Assembly (NCBI GenBank): GCA_963693365.1
Contig: CAVNZM010000012.1
Coordinates: 3,720,001 to 3,784,000, forward strand
Origin: Amoebidium appalachense
Lineage: Eukaryota > Ichthyosporea
Direction: 5' to 3'
DNA length: 64,000 nucleotides
Below are positions 17,718 through 26,797 of the stretch, piece after piece (position 1 is the first letter of the stretch; each line of letters opens with the position of its first letter). The notes beneath the pieces were generated by a model that was given only the letters and a program-made list of their open reading frames with translations, did no database searches and was not told the DNA's origin. The position numbers were made by a program, and so were the translations under genes.

Positions 17718-18569
17718 TTTCGTGACAGTTGGATGTACGTTGTGTGCCAAGGGAGAAGCTAGCTAACATGGAAAAGGTGTGTGGATTGAAGAGAGTATGG
17801 GCTTTTATATGCCGTGCCCGGCTTTGGCATCAGATGCTTTATTGCATTAGATTGGTTGGATATACCCCAGCCGCGACGCTTGATTGGATCTAGAGATCGC
17901 GTGAATATCTGATTGGCTAATTGTCATTTGGGCATCTTGGTGTATCCGATAAGTTGGGGCTCAACCAAATCTGCTGACTGATTGATGAATTCTGATTGGA
18001 TCAACAAGAGCATGTTTTGACTTGAGAATTGTCATTTGACAGATTGGATTGTAATCCGATCTTTGCAACTTGGCCGTCAGTGTTTGAACACAATGTATTT
18101 TGATGTAGCAACTCCTAAAAAAACACGAATATGCTTCCCAACAATTACGAGCATTATTCTGTCTATCAGGGATACAAAAATTGGTCAGGAAAAGTACACA
18201 ATCACATGGTGCTGACTGCTTGAACACGATGTCAATTGATAGCGAATCGGTGCACTGCCTGCTGGGAACAACATGTCACTTTTTGAGCAGCACTTAGGAA
18301 ACTCGCGCTCACGTGGATCCAATACTTATACACCAACCAGAAGTGTGCGCACAAAAAGGGGTCCGAGCTGGATACAAATGGCTTGGTGTGTGTGTGTGCA
18401 CACGGAGCATGCCTATAGGCTGTTTAGACACCACACGTGTAGGGCACTGCCTCTTGGCACCAACCAGAAGAGGGTAGAAATCAGTGCCCTGCACACGGGG
18501 CAACTGGAAATACATGTTTTAGGGCTCGTAGCCCACCCAGACAAAATTATTTTCTAGTATAAGATAATA
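17718..18569. other. Divergent promoter region with ATTGG motifs and a diverged 92-bp repeat copy
   Basis: Between the minus-strand coiled-coil gene and helicase 1. GATTGG/ATTGG recurs around 17850-18060. 18395-18500 is a diverged inverted copy of the 92-bp unit (GCCTATAGGCTGTTTAGACA ... CACCAACCAGAAGAGGG), with a second CACCAACCAGAAG at about 18330. No gene is convincing here. Confidence 0.65.
17802..17809 (-). promoter_or_regulatory. TATA box for the gene at 16971-17717
   Basis: Minus-strand TATAAAAG in GGCATATAAAAGC, about 90 bp upstream of the start codon; identical core to 13690-13697. Confidence 0.7.
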
Positions 18570-19956
18570 ATGATAAACATTGACGAGGCCGCACGTACTT
18601 CGTTTCTCAATGTTACGGATGGATTACCGCGCTTTGCCCCATCAAGCTCCATTGGTTCCTGGTGTGACAAAGATGCCATTATTGCTTTTTTGAGGACAAA
18701 GGTAGCTCGCGTTCTAAATAGCAATGTGTATGTGGTAAAAATCAACAAGGGGAGACGTACCACTTTTGATTTCCAATCCAGGGAGGCAGTCAACGGGACT
18801 CTGTCCGCCATGAGATTCACCTATCCGATTGGGAAAAAAAGACGCTGTTTACTTGGGGAAGGACTATCTATGCGAACCCACAATAACATGGTTCAACGAC
18901 GCTGTTTTTGACCCGGCTGATCTCAAGTGCGAGAAGGACGAGAACTACGCCTGCTTCAATACATATGGCGGCATGGCGTTTTCACCTATTGACGGTTTCC
19001 GAGTGGACTCACATAAAGTGGGACCCTTTCTCTGGCACCTACACAACATTATGGCCAACGGTGACCCCATCATGGGCGGGTTTCTTCTTAATTGGATTGC
19101 ACATATCATCCAGCATCCAGGACAAAAGCCTGATAGTTGTTGTCTTTTCAAAAGTGTCCAAGGGACGGGAAAAAACATGTTTTGGAACATATTCAGCAAG
19201 TTATTGGGTCCCGCCTTGGTTGTAACCGTGAACAGCAAACACCGATTGGTTGGGAATTTCAATGCACACCTCGCGGATAAGCTGCTTGTGTTGGTCGATG
19301 AAGTGACCTTTGGGGGGGAACACACAGTCAACAACCAGCTCAAAAATATGATAACAGACACGACAATGGTTATCGAGCGAAAAGGCATCGACCAAATGGT
19401 CCGACGGTCCTGTGAGCGCTACGTGTTTATGTCAAACGAGGACTGGCCACTGCGTGTTGAAGCCAGCGACCGCCGCTCTGCCTGCTTTGAGGTCTCACCT
19501 GCAAAAGTCAACGACACGGCATACTTCAACAACCTCTGGACACACTATGAGGATCAAGATGCTCTACACCACCTCTTCCAATTTCTGCACCAACACCGTC
19601 CTAATGGGAATCCAATCTTGCTTTATCTCCGCCCACCGAACTCCAAGTTGAAGGAGCGTCTGAAATCGTTTTCCCGATCTGACTGTCTGTCCTTTTTGAA
19701 GGATGTTGTCATGGGGGAGGACAGCTGCGAAAGAATGGCCCTCACCGACGGAAAGTTTGTGACAGCAACCGAGATCCACCTTCATCTTCAAGAGTGGATG
19801 CGCTTAAACGGCAAGAACCCGCAGACAGCCAGCCTGCGACAAGTGGGCGAATGCCTCTCGAAGCTTTTCGGGGACAAAGTTAATGGAATGAGTTTGTTTG
19901 TCCAGGGGAGGTGTAAGGGGTACCACCTAAATTTTGAGGCCATTTTGATGGGGTGA
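18570..19956 (+). CDS. D5/DUF5906-type superfamily 3 helicase, copy 1 (one frame break)
   Basis: Replicative helicase of the poxvirus-D5-like class. The N-terminal part is read from ATG 18570. The rest is one base out of frame after an A7 run at 18832-18838, and continues to 19956. After the break: Walker A-like SVQGTGKNMFW, Walker B LLVLVDEV, the MVIERKGIDQMV segment, sensor RYVFMSNEDWPLRVEASDRR with Asn and arginine finger, then a winged-helix tail (VTATEIHLHLQEWMRLNG). Walker A has Asn after Lys, as in the intact copy at 25119, so this is a family trait. The total is about 460 residues, close to copy 2 (483). A single-base error in the A run would explain the break; true pseudogenisation is the alternative. 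Confidence 0.8.
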
Positions 19957-20313
19957 GTAGGATGAGTAGCTTGAGTACCTACTCATCTGGTCTCCCCCCG
20001 GGTGTTCCAATTTCCTTTTGGATTGAGATTTAGGTATACCCGTAGCCCACAGTAGATGAGTACGTACTCATCCTACTCATCCTACTCACTATATGACAAT
20101 TGCATATTTTTATACCTAAAAAGGAAACCTTTACCATATTTGGGTGAGTAACATCTAGTGGGGGAAACTTGTCTGTGTTACTCAGAATGAGTACCCTGAG
20201 TAAGATATTGTTACTCATGAAACAAATAAAAAACCATTAATTTTATGCTCAGAGTAACTTGAATTACTCAGGGCAAAGGAAAACATTGGCTTTTTTATGC
20301 CTTAACCTCAACG
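19957..20313. repeat. TGAGTA/TACTCA inverted-motif cluster
   Basis: Many TGAGTA and TACTCA motifs in about 300 bp after the helicase stop, including the perfect 18-bp palindrome GATGAGTACGTACTCATC (20055-20072), GATGAGTAG ... CTACTCATC near 19965-19988, and GAGTAACTTGAATTACTC near 20251. Density and symmetry suggest a protein-binding or structure-forming site. AT-rich background; no gene. Confidence 0.7.
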
Positions 20314-20868
20314 ATGACAGATTCTCGTGGGTGGAAGTGCAACTGGCCGGAGTGTGGACGGAACTTCAGGCAGAAGGCTCACTTGGAAACCCATCTGCGA
20401 AAACACACAGGCACCCTGTTCAAATGTGATTATCCGGAGTGTTCAGCTGCATATACAACCCCAGCTTCGTTGTCAACACACATGTGGAAACACAAGTCAG
20501 AAAAACCCTTTATTTGCAGCGATTGTGGCAAGGATTTTATACATCCAAGTTCATATCGTGTGCATAAGAGATCGCATTCTGGCGGGAACTCTTTCAGATG
20601 TGATTATATGGGATGCAGCAAATCATACCGGCACAAGGCCAGTTTGACCGTCCACCAAAGAGTGCACACGGGCGTAAGACCATATTCCTGCCATATCTGC
20701 GCTGCCACTTTTCATACTCGATCCTCGTGGAGTCATCACGAGCGAGCACACAGACAATTGGTTGAAACAAGCAAAGTTGTGGATGGCATTCCACAAAATT
20801 TTACCCTTACGTGCTATGTAGGTGGCACAGGTCTTGGGGAACTCGTGGGCGCGCTTCCCAGGGAGTAG
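20314..20868 (+). CDS. C2H2 zinc-finger protein, five fingers
   Basis: A 184-residue protein with five tandem C2H2 fingers, starting WKCNWPECGRNF, FKCDYPECSAAY, FICSDCGKDF, FRCDYMGCSKSY and YSCHICAATF, joined by TGEKP-like linkers (HTGTLF, HTGVRP). The C-x4-C spacing in fingers 1, 2 and 4 resembles TFIIIA. Probably a nuclear DNA- or RNA-binding regulator of the element. The last 35 or so residues are antisense to the Bro-like minus-strand remnant (to 20810), so the natural C-terminus may have been lost and replaced by read-through. It starts 38 bp after the TACTCA cluster, whose last motif ends near 20275. Confidence 0.82.
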   Translation: MTDSRGWKCNWPECGRNFRQKAHLETHLRKHTGTLFKCDYPECSAAYTTPASLSTHMWKHKSEKPFICSDCGKDFIHPSSYRVHKRSHSGGNSFRCDYMGCSKSYRHKASLTVHQRVHTGVRPYSCHICAATFHTRSSWSHHERAHRQLVETSKVVDGIPQNFTLTCYVGGTGLGELVGALPRE

Positions 20869-21630
20869 GTAGATGATCTCGAGGAGGTCACGGAATGAAG
20901 CCCCTGGGGTGAGCTTCCCCCACTCCATTGATGCGAAGTTGGCCTCGCGGGCGAGAAGGGTGGGGGGGATCATTTCTCTGAAAAATCAAATTTGTGTGCG
21001 CACACACAAGCATGCGCTCAGACGACACGTTGGGTGTGGCCCTGCTTATATACGCGTGCTGCACCATCCGGGGCGCAGTCGCACACACACACGCATTGCG
21101 CGATACCTGCATTATTCTCTACACTGCCGCCTATTTTTCTGTACTGATTCATATAACTGCAGCGACAGAATGTCGCACCCCATGTCATGCCAAAGGAAGT
21201 CCTTCAAAAAGTCGATTCGCAGAAGGGTTGTTCGTTTTCTCTTTGCCTCCATGGGGACAGCTCGTCCCTCGCTCATGCCCTCCTCCTCCGTCGGATCCCT
21301 CGGTGGCAGCAGCGACAGCGTGGTGTCCCAGCGCTCCCAGGTCAGCCGAAACGACTTGCCCCAATCCAGGTCGATGATCACCGCATCCCCGGCCCCCTCC
21401 AGTGGACACGTCGAAAACACCAGGTGGTTGAGTCCAGTCCTGTTCGACGTTTCCACCGACTGCAGCGGCAGCATCGTGTCCGACAGCATCGTGTCGCCCT
21501 TGCCGAGTCTTGCGTGGAGCTGTAGCGGCCGGCTTGCCACCCTGCCGGCGCCGTTCGAGTCGAACGTCATGCTGGATACAAGCAGCGACAGCCGATTGAC
21601 AAATAGCTTCAGGTCCTGCTCAAAAGCCAT
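20810..21630 (-). CDS. Bro-like / LPG-domain protein, probably spliced and 3'-truncated
   Basis: Exon 1 starts at ATG 21630 (MAFEQDLKLFVNR), 52 bp downstream of a TATAAAAG box, and stays open to a stop near 21112. A second open stretch (about 20973-20812) reads FRDLLEIIYLLPGKRAHEF followed by TCATYIARK. It is preceded by an acceptor TGATTTTTCAG, so an intron of about 140 bp is likely, although I cannot fix the donor. The second part aligns with the VVKLINALPGAKAAAFREKC block of the gene at 33591. Exon 1 matches nothing I know. The gene seems cut short where the zinc-finger gene begins on the other strand. Confidence 0.5.
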
Positions 21631-21681
21631 GGTCGGTTCTGGTGCAGATTCAGACTGGCAGCTCCCCGTGTCAGACACACG

Positions 21682-21689
21682 CTTTTATA
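21682..21689 (-). promoter_or_regulatory. TATA box for the Bro-like gene
   Basis: Minus-strand TATAAAAG in GGGTATAAAAGCGTGTG, 52 bp upstream of ATG 21630. It decides the start against the open but longer frame upstream. Confidence 0.7.
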
Positions 21690-22053
21690 CCCTCCAGAGT
21701 CCCCGCCTGCGTCGGCGCACACTCATTCGCAAGGTGCCAGTTCTCGAGGCGCTGCATGACCACGAGTGCGCGCTTGCGTGTTTCGGCGTGTGTGTACGTG
21801 GGCCCGACACGGTGTGTGAGGTGCTGAGCGTGCGCTGTTGCACAAGCATGTGGACCGCAGGTGTGCGACCGGGAGACATTGTGGTGGCGTGCGAGATCAA
21901 GCGCGCAGAATCCGGGTGGCGCAAGGTGTCCCTCGAGCTCGAGGAGGGTGCGTGGACCAGCAACCTGTGCGCGGCTGGGTGCAAGCGGAGAAAGTGGTTT
22001 CACTAGACAGGGTGCTTTTGGAGTCGGATGCGGACATTTTCCGGGGGAGGGGC
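21690..22053. other. GC-rich divergent spacer
   Basis: All frames are partly open owing to GC-rich composition. A plus-strand frame ending at 22006 has a plausible-looking segment (VRPGDIVVACEIKRAESGW) but no upstream ATG of its own. I leave it as undetermined. Confidence 0.4.
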
Positions 22054-22194
22054 ATGTCACACCGAAGAGGTCGGTCGAAAAAGAGAGGTCAGAGGCGTAT
22101 AAAAAAGTACGTGTATGCCGATGAGTTCATGCCGAAATACCGGAGACTGGTGCTCCGACAGAGCGTGCGAGTAAAGCGCCACAAGGTGCACTGA
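22054..22194 (+). CDS. Small, highly basic protein (46 aa)
   Basis: ATG at 22054 opens MSHRRGRSKKRGQRRIKKY and ends with RQSVRVKRHKVH. About 40 percent of residues are Arg/Lys, with almost no acidic ones. Such proteins often bind nucleic acid or act as a nuclear signal; in DNA viruses they can condense DNA. No family is recognised. The frame is also open upstream into GC-rich sequence, so a longer product cannot be excluded. Confidence 0.45.
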   Translation: MSHRRGRSKKRGQRRIKKYVYADEFMPKYRRLVLRQSVRVKRHKVH

Positions 22195-22416
22195 TGTTTA
22201 TGTTTATTTTTCTGATGTGAAAAATCCCCACATTTTATTTTGCCTGATGTCAAAAATCCCCACATTTTATCATAGAAGTTTTTTAATACAAAACAATGTG
22301 CATAACAAAACCCAGGATCACACCAATGTACGAGTCCAACCCATGAGTTTTCTATCCTCTAATGGTCCTGCGAGATCACACCAATGTACGAGTCCAACCC
22401 ATGAGTTTTCTATTCT
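22195..22416. repeat. Convergent spacer with short direct repeats
   Basis: AAAAATCCCCACATTTTAT occurs twice (about 22218 and 22252). A 58-bp unit starting GATCACACCAATGTACGAG is duplicated at 22316 and 22374; its second copy extends over the stop codon of the MYND gene at 22417. Confidence 0.85.
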
Positions 22417-23787
22417 CTAATGGTCCTGCCTCTGGCATTCCTCCCTGTGCTCATGCCAATGCGTAATCTGGCAGGCCTCATTGCAGTAGTATGCGCGCCT
22501 GCAGGCTGAGCACTTCTTGGTGCAACGGGTAGCGCCGCAGGCCAGACACACCGACGACGGCAGCTGATCGACGAAGTACTTGATGGCCCGGTTGCACCAG
22601 TCAATCAGACACAGTTGCTCGATGTCCAGCGCGAGCCAATAGTTAGGACTTGCCATCCTCGCACGCCGCCGAGCCATTTCGTCCATGGTGCATGGGGTGA
22701 GGCCGGCAGACTCGCACAGTACCCGCATCGCCATCTTCATGACGGTTTCGGCTCCCCTGCTGAGGTTGCCCGCGTGCGCGGCAGTGTAGTCCGGCTCCCG
22801 CACCACGTAGCGCTGGAAGACCGCGAAGTGCCTGACCCCCGTGAAGTACACAGCCTTATTGCGGTCGGCCCTCGTCACCGTTGGGTCCCCCCTCTGTGTC
22901 CGTTCAACTATAATACGCACCTCCTCCGCCAGGACCGCGTCCCATTTCATGTAGCGCTCCCTGTTGGAAAAGACACGGAGGTCTCTGTCGTGGAGAACTT
23001 TCAGCATCAGGTCGCAGACGGGGTCCGATTGCAAATGCAAGTGGGCATCGAAGGTGTGGACGACGATCTGGTGTTTGGACAAAGAATCTATCGGCTCGGG
23101 GGGGTGGGTAGGGGGCTCCTTGGCGAGACACGACGTGGACGGTAACTTGTCCACAAAGTGCTGGATGGCACGTTCAGCCAAATCACAGAACACAACGTCG
23201 TCCATGGCATCTTCCCCAACGCTGGATGTAAACACACCCAAGGGGGAATCGACTGGCTGTTGGCTGAAGTATGCGATGGGACGGGCTGTCAGACCGGACC
23301 GCTTGCACAGCGCCCTCACCGTCAGCAGGAAAAAGCTGCCAACCCCGTCGCAGATTTTGCCCTCATAAAACGCGTCATAGTCCGCCGCCCCTAGGACGTA
23401 GCGCTGGAAGGCGGTGTAGAACGGGAATGCGAGAGAGTGCCTATGCTTAAGCAGGAGGTGTCGCGCAGCCTCCTCAAGCCCCTCCTGCCCCAGGAGGGTT
23501 TGCAACCGTGTCGGCACAAAGAACATCTCATTCTCAAAGGCTGAACGGAAACCATCAAAGAGCTCCTTTGTGTCGAAGATGCGGAGGTCGCCGTCTCTTC
23601 CAATGTCCAGCATGTGGGCCCTGACAACGGTCTTTTCGAGCTGAAATTTGTCGTTCAGCGCATAGACAATGGCGTCATACTGATCTTTGGCATCCGAGTA
23701 ATGGAGGCGGACGGCGAATGGTAAAAGCCCGCACCGTTTAACTGGATTGTCAATTCCAGTGCGTGGACGAAAACTTGTGTGGAACAT
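22417..23787 (-). CDS. MYND zinc-finger protein with internally duplicated domain
   Basis: A 456-residue protein; start ATG 23787 (MFHTSFRPRTG). The C-terminus (last 40 residues) is a MYND finger: CLACGATRCTKKCSACRRAY, then YCNEACQITHWHEHREEC, with the full C-C-C-C-C-C-H-C set. The body is two copies of one unit. Each has an FQRYV-(L/V) block, an AL/VLC-(K/E)-SGLT block, an (A/N)RAI-(Q/K)-(H/Y)-FVD-(K/Q)-LPS block and a Cys. Copy 1 ends before a MYND would begin (LPSTSCLAKE); copy 2 continues into it (LPSSVCLACG). MYND fingers mediate protein-protein contacts in transcription and chromatin control; the body family is unknown. A TATAAAAG box lies 70 bp upstream. Confidence 0.83.
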   Translation of the reverse strand: MFHTSFRPRTGIDNPVKRCGLLPFAVRLHYSDAKDQYDAIVYALNDKFQLEKTVVRAHMLDIGRDGDLRIFDTKELFDGFRSAFENEMFFVPTRLQTLLGQEGLEEAARHLLLKHRHSLAFPFYTAFQRYVLGAADYDAFYEGKICDGVGSFFLLTVRALCKRSGLTARPIAYFSQQPVDSPLGVFTSSVGEDAMDDVVFCDLAERAIQHFVDKLPSTSCLAKEPPTHPPEPIDSLSKHQIVVHTFDAHLHLQSDPVCDLMLKVLHDRDLRVFSNRERYMKWDAVLAEEVRIIVERTQRGDPTVTRADRNKAVYFTGVRHFAVFQRYVVREPDYTAAHAGNLSRGAETVMKMAMRVLCESAGLTPCTMDEMARRRARMASPNYWLALDIEQLCLIDWCNRAIKYFVDQLPSSVCLACGATRCTKKCSACRRAYYCNEACQITHWHEHREECQRQDH

Positions 23788-23856
23788 TTCTGTAGTGAGA
23801 GCGCGCGCCCGAATGAGAGGATAGTGAAAGTGACAGGGATCAGCCTCGACCTAGCG

Positions 23857-23864
23857 CTTTTATA
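23857..23864 (-). promoter_or_regulatory. TATA box for the MYND gene
   Basis: Minus-strand TATAAAAG within CACATATAAAAGCGC, about 70 bp upstream of ATG 23787. Confidence 0.7.
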
Positions 23865-23879
23865 TGTGGCTCTCCGATC

Positions 23880-24147
23880 AGTAAAGCACTGGTATGGCAT
23901 GCCCACGGCGCGATCTGATTGGAGATCATCTTATTGATAGATTACGTCTCACGCGCTGAATGGTCAGTCGCGATTGGATAGTACATATAAATTCCGATCG
24001 TCTCTTGTAATTGGTCAATTTTGACTCGATCAGATATATCATGTCCATCCAATCAAAACGCGATAGCTGTCAGCCTGGCAGGCAATTAAAGCCGCGACTC
24101 AGCTCTATGCTGACACTTTTCACTCTTCCTGTTTCTCTTCACCGACA
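23880..24147. promoter_or_regulatory. Divergent promoter spacer with ATTGG/CCAAT motifs
   Basis: Repeated GATTGG, ATTGG and CCAATC motifs (around 23918-24055) and a TATAAAT at about 23986. It separates the MYND gene (minus) from the small acidic gene (plus). Confidence 0.5.
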
Positions 24148-24368
24148 ATGTCCGGCCCACCATCTCCAAAGGCCGGCCCTGACCCAGCCGAGCAGCCTGC
24201 CAGTCCACGGCCCCCAGGGTCATTTGCCGCGTGGCCTCGGAGGAGCCCGCCGTGTGCATCCACGACTCCGACGAGGAGCCATCAGACGAGAAGCCCCCCG
24301 AGAGCAAGCGCGGGCGGTCGCCCGAGGACCCTTCACTGTCGCCTGAGAAGCGCAGCCGTGTTGAATAA
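24148..24368 (+). CDS. Small acidic/basic-tailed protein, apparent frameshift
   Basis: ATG 24148 opens MSGPPSPKAGPDPAEQPASP. After a C5 run near 24210 the original frame turns into low-complexity sequence. The neighbouring frame then reads an acidic stretch (CIHDSDEEPSDEKPPESK) and ends SPEKRSRVE before TAA at 24366-24368. One missing C in the run would give a protein of about 73 residues. The tail resembles the SP-rich, KR-containing ends of the element's other proteins. Function unknown; I keep the two halves separate. Confidence 0.5.
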
Positions 24369-24657
24369 TAAAAAATAGAAAATAAAAAAACGATGTATCT
24401 GACATTGATACGAAAAGAATTGAAGAACTACTGTCCCTGTGATACATAACTTTTCACAAGTGAAAGAAACCACCATGTTCCTTCCGGATCCTCACCCGAG
24501 CACACCCTGTCCATGTACCTCGTCAGTGCGTCCTCCGTCTTGGCGCGCCCTACGTCCCAGCGGTTTTTAGGTTCCATTAGCACTGCGATGCATAATCTCT
24601 GTGTGTGCTCCCCGAGTTGCTGGGGAGGGGGCGCTCCAAACTATCTCTTCGGAAGGT
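24369..24657. other. Short spacer
   Basis: AT-rich at first (AATAAAAAATAG at 24365), then mixed. Nothing recognisable apart from a possible polyadenylation signal for the preceding gene. Confidence 0.5.
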
Positions 24658-24912
24658 ATGACTTCTCCGAACATTGCAAACCTGAGATTTGACAACCCGA
24701 GTAACTCGTGGGTGCGCAGGGATGACATTGCCGCCGACCCGCACGAGTACCACCTGACCATCGACAACAGCACGCGCTTCATGCTCTACATGGGCACTTC
24801 ATTGGACGACCATGATGCACAGCTCAAGAGGGCTTCGATGTGGAGGGGCATAGCGCTTGCATGCATGGTGCTGCTCGTGCTGCTGGCCGGCGTGCTGGTG
24901 TACAGGTGGTAG
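24658..24912 (+). CDS. Small tail-anchored membrane protein (84 aa)
   Basis: Start at ATG 24658 (MTSPNIANLRF); an upstream in-frame extension has no ATG. The N-terminal about 60 residues are hydrophilic and the C-terminus is one hydrophobic helix (GIALACMVLLVLLAGVLVY) ending RW. That is the topology of a tail-anchored protein with its bulk in the cytosol. The cytosolic part has no known motif. In a virus-like element this could be a virion-membrane protein (inference). A G run follows the stop. Confidence 0.6.
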   Translation: MTSPNIANLRFDNPSNSWVRRDDIAADPHEYHLTIDNSTRFMLYMGTSLDDHDAQLKRASMWRGIALACMVLLVLLAGVLVYRW

Positions 24913-25069
24913 GGGGGGGGGGGGGGCGGGGCACTATGATGGGTTGTTGTTGAAGCCGTTGAACCGTTGAGGTCCGCGAGATCACCCCACACACACACAC
25001 AGCCCGTCACACTTCTATTTTAAACAACCCCCCTTCAACAGCTTCAACAGCTTTAACTCTTCAACAGGG

Positions 25070-25077
25070 TATAAAAG
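25070..25077 (+). promoter_or_regulatory. TATA box for helicase 2
   Basis: TATAAAAG in GGGTATAAAAGGAGC, 42 bp upstream of ATG 25119; it argues against the ATG at 25086, which lies too close. Confidence 0.7.
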
Positions 25078-25118
25078 GAGCATGCATGCTTTTTTTTCTT
25101 CAGTCTACTGTAAGCATC

Positions 25119-26570
25119 ATGAGTGTTCCACCATCTTATGATGCATTCGAAGACCTTTCGGTTGACCATAGCATGTTGTTTGACCCCCACACATGTGTTC
25201 AACGCGCAAATTGGACTTTGGATGAGGTGTTTGCCTTTTTAAGCCCAAACATCGCATATGTCAGCAGGGAAGGTGCCTATCTGGTCAAGATTTTTGACCA
25301 GGACACGAACCTGTACAAACACCATCGCAAGACAAAGGCTGCACTCCAAGAGTTTTTGGGAGCCTTTCTATTTCAGCTTGTTCCGCATGCAAACGGCAAA
25401 CAGGATACGTACAACGGTGCAAACGTGTTGAAAACACCTTGCTTTCCATACTACACCTGTTTTGTTTTTGACCCGTCATCCCCAGACCCACGCACTGGAA
25501 ACACGAAGCCAGCATACCTTGTCCAACGTTGCCGGGCATACAACATGTTCAAGGGATTGGCGCTACCCCACCAACCCGAGAACGTTTCTTGGCAGTCAGG
25601 TTCTGTCTCCCTGTTCGAACGCCACGCCTTTGAGGTGCTTTGCAACAATGACCGGGAGAGCTTTCATTATCTGATGCAATGGGTCGCACACATCTTCCAG
25701 TATCCTGAAGTCAAGTCTGGCACAGCGATTCTCATGAGATCGATACAGGGAATAGGGAAAAACATCTGGTGGGAGATCATCGCCAACATCATTGGCAGTT
25801 GTTATTGTGGTTATATCACACACAGAGAGCATTTGGAGGGGAAGTTCAACGCGCATCTGGAGAACAAGCTACTGGTTGTGTGCGACGAAATGGGTCTTGG
25901 CAGTAACAGGGAAATTGCGAACCTGATGAAGGCTCGCATCACCCAGCAGGTGAACATGATCGAGCGAAAGGGGCAGGACGCTGTGTGTGTGAAGAGTTTC
26001 GAACGCTATGTCTGGCTTTCAAACGAGAAATGGCCCGTTCGGGTGGAGGAATCGGACCGTCGTTGGGTGTGCTTGCAGGGGACCCCAGTGGTCTATCCAA
26101 GAGCCTACTACCAGAACTTTACACGATTTTACGAAGACCCTGCAAACCTACAGGCTGTCTGTGACTACTTCATGAAGATGCCCAATGTCCCCCGTGTTCT
26201 TCCGCTTCCACCCAAGACCGAACTCTGGTGCGAACTGCGTGAAATGACACAGCCAGATGAACTCCTGTTTCTCAAAGACATGGCGACAGGCGCCGAGGGC
26301 ATGTCTATCGAGCAACTTCCCAACGGGGCCCGTGTTACAGCCACCACGATGCTGCATCTGTACAAGGAGTGGCTTTCACTCAACGGCAAGACCAAGAGCA
26401 TCCCGTACGCCAGTGTGAAGAGCATGGGCTCCATGCTCAGCAAGATACTTGGACCCAACAAAGGGGTGCGGAACAACCACCTGACTGTTGCACCTGGGAT
26501 GCCTGCGCTGTCCCCAACCGGAACGTCGTACGCTTTTTTGTTGGACCACGAGAAGATCAAACAGGCCTAG
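25119..26570 (+). CDS. D5/DUF5906-type superfamily 3 helicase, copy 2 (intact)
   Basis: A 483-residue replicative helicase, starting MSVPPSYDAFED. The N-terminal 170 residues (WTLDEVFAFLSPNIAYVSRE ... FDPSSPDPRTG) are a family-specific domain without primase motifs that I can see. The helicase core holds Walker A-like SIQGIGKNIWW, Walker B KLLVVCDEM, the VNMIERKGQD strand, and sensor/arginine-finger RYVWLSNEKWPVRVEESDRR. The tail (residues about 390-440, FLKDMATG ... VTATTMLHLYKEWLSLNGK) is a D5-type winged helix, as in the nucleases at 27429 and 28569. Such helicases unwind the origin as hexamers. Copy 1 and the fragment at 26798 are paralogues. Expression likely starts at the TATA box 42 bp upstream. 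Confidence 0.88.
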   Translation: MSVPPSYDAFEDLSVDHSMLFDPHTCVQRANWTLDEVFAFLSPNIAYVSREGAYLVKIFDQDTNLYKHHRKTKAALQEFLGAFLFQLVPHANGKQDTYNGANVLKTPCFPYYTCFVFDPSSPDPRTGNTKPAYLVQRCRAYNMFKGLALPHQPENVSWQSGSVSLFERHAFEVLCNNDRESFHYLMQWVAHIFQYPEVKSGTAILMRSIQGIGKNIWWEIIANIIGSCYCGYITHREHLEGKFNAHLENKLLVVCDEMGLGSNREIANLMKARITQQVNMIERKGQDAVCVKSFERYVWLSNEKWPVRVEESDRRWVCLQGTPVVYPRAYYQNFTRFYEDPANLQAVCDYFMKMPNVPRVLPLPPKTELWCELREMTQPDELLFLKDMATGAEGMSIEQLPNGARVTATTMLHLYKEWLSLNGKTKSIPYASVKSMGSMLSKILGPNKGVRNNHLTVAPGMPALSPTGTSYAFLLDHEKIKQA

Positions 26571-26797
26571 CCATTCCCCAACGCTGCGCGGGGGCATGGG
26601 GGGCTGGGGGTGGCTGGGGGTGGCACACAGGGCATGGGGCCGGGGAGGAAGAGGAGGCACAGTGGTCTCACGGGCAGCACGAGGCAGGCGAGCCACGCAT
26701 GCCCCTCACAGCCCCTCAGGAACCAACAGATGCTAGCTATAGGGGGGGGGGGGTACTTAAGCAGACCCGGGTTCATTTTCTCCCCATTCTTTCTACA
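26571..26797. other. G-rich spacer of the element
   Basis: GGGGGCTGGGGGTGGCTGG, GAGGCACAGTGG and GCCCCTCACAGCCCCTCAGG. The same vocabulary returns in the spacers at 27299, 28422, 29256 and 31560 and in the terminal repeats. A 10-bp G run precedes TACTTAAG. Confidence 0.6.

Noticed and set aside
20873-22006. 377-codon plus-strand frame
   Set aside because: It runs antisense to the Bro-like gene, which has its own TATA box and start. High GC keeps several frames open, and no upstream ATG or domain supports a protein.
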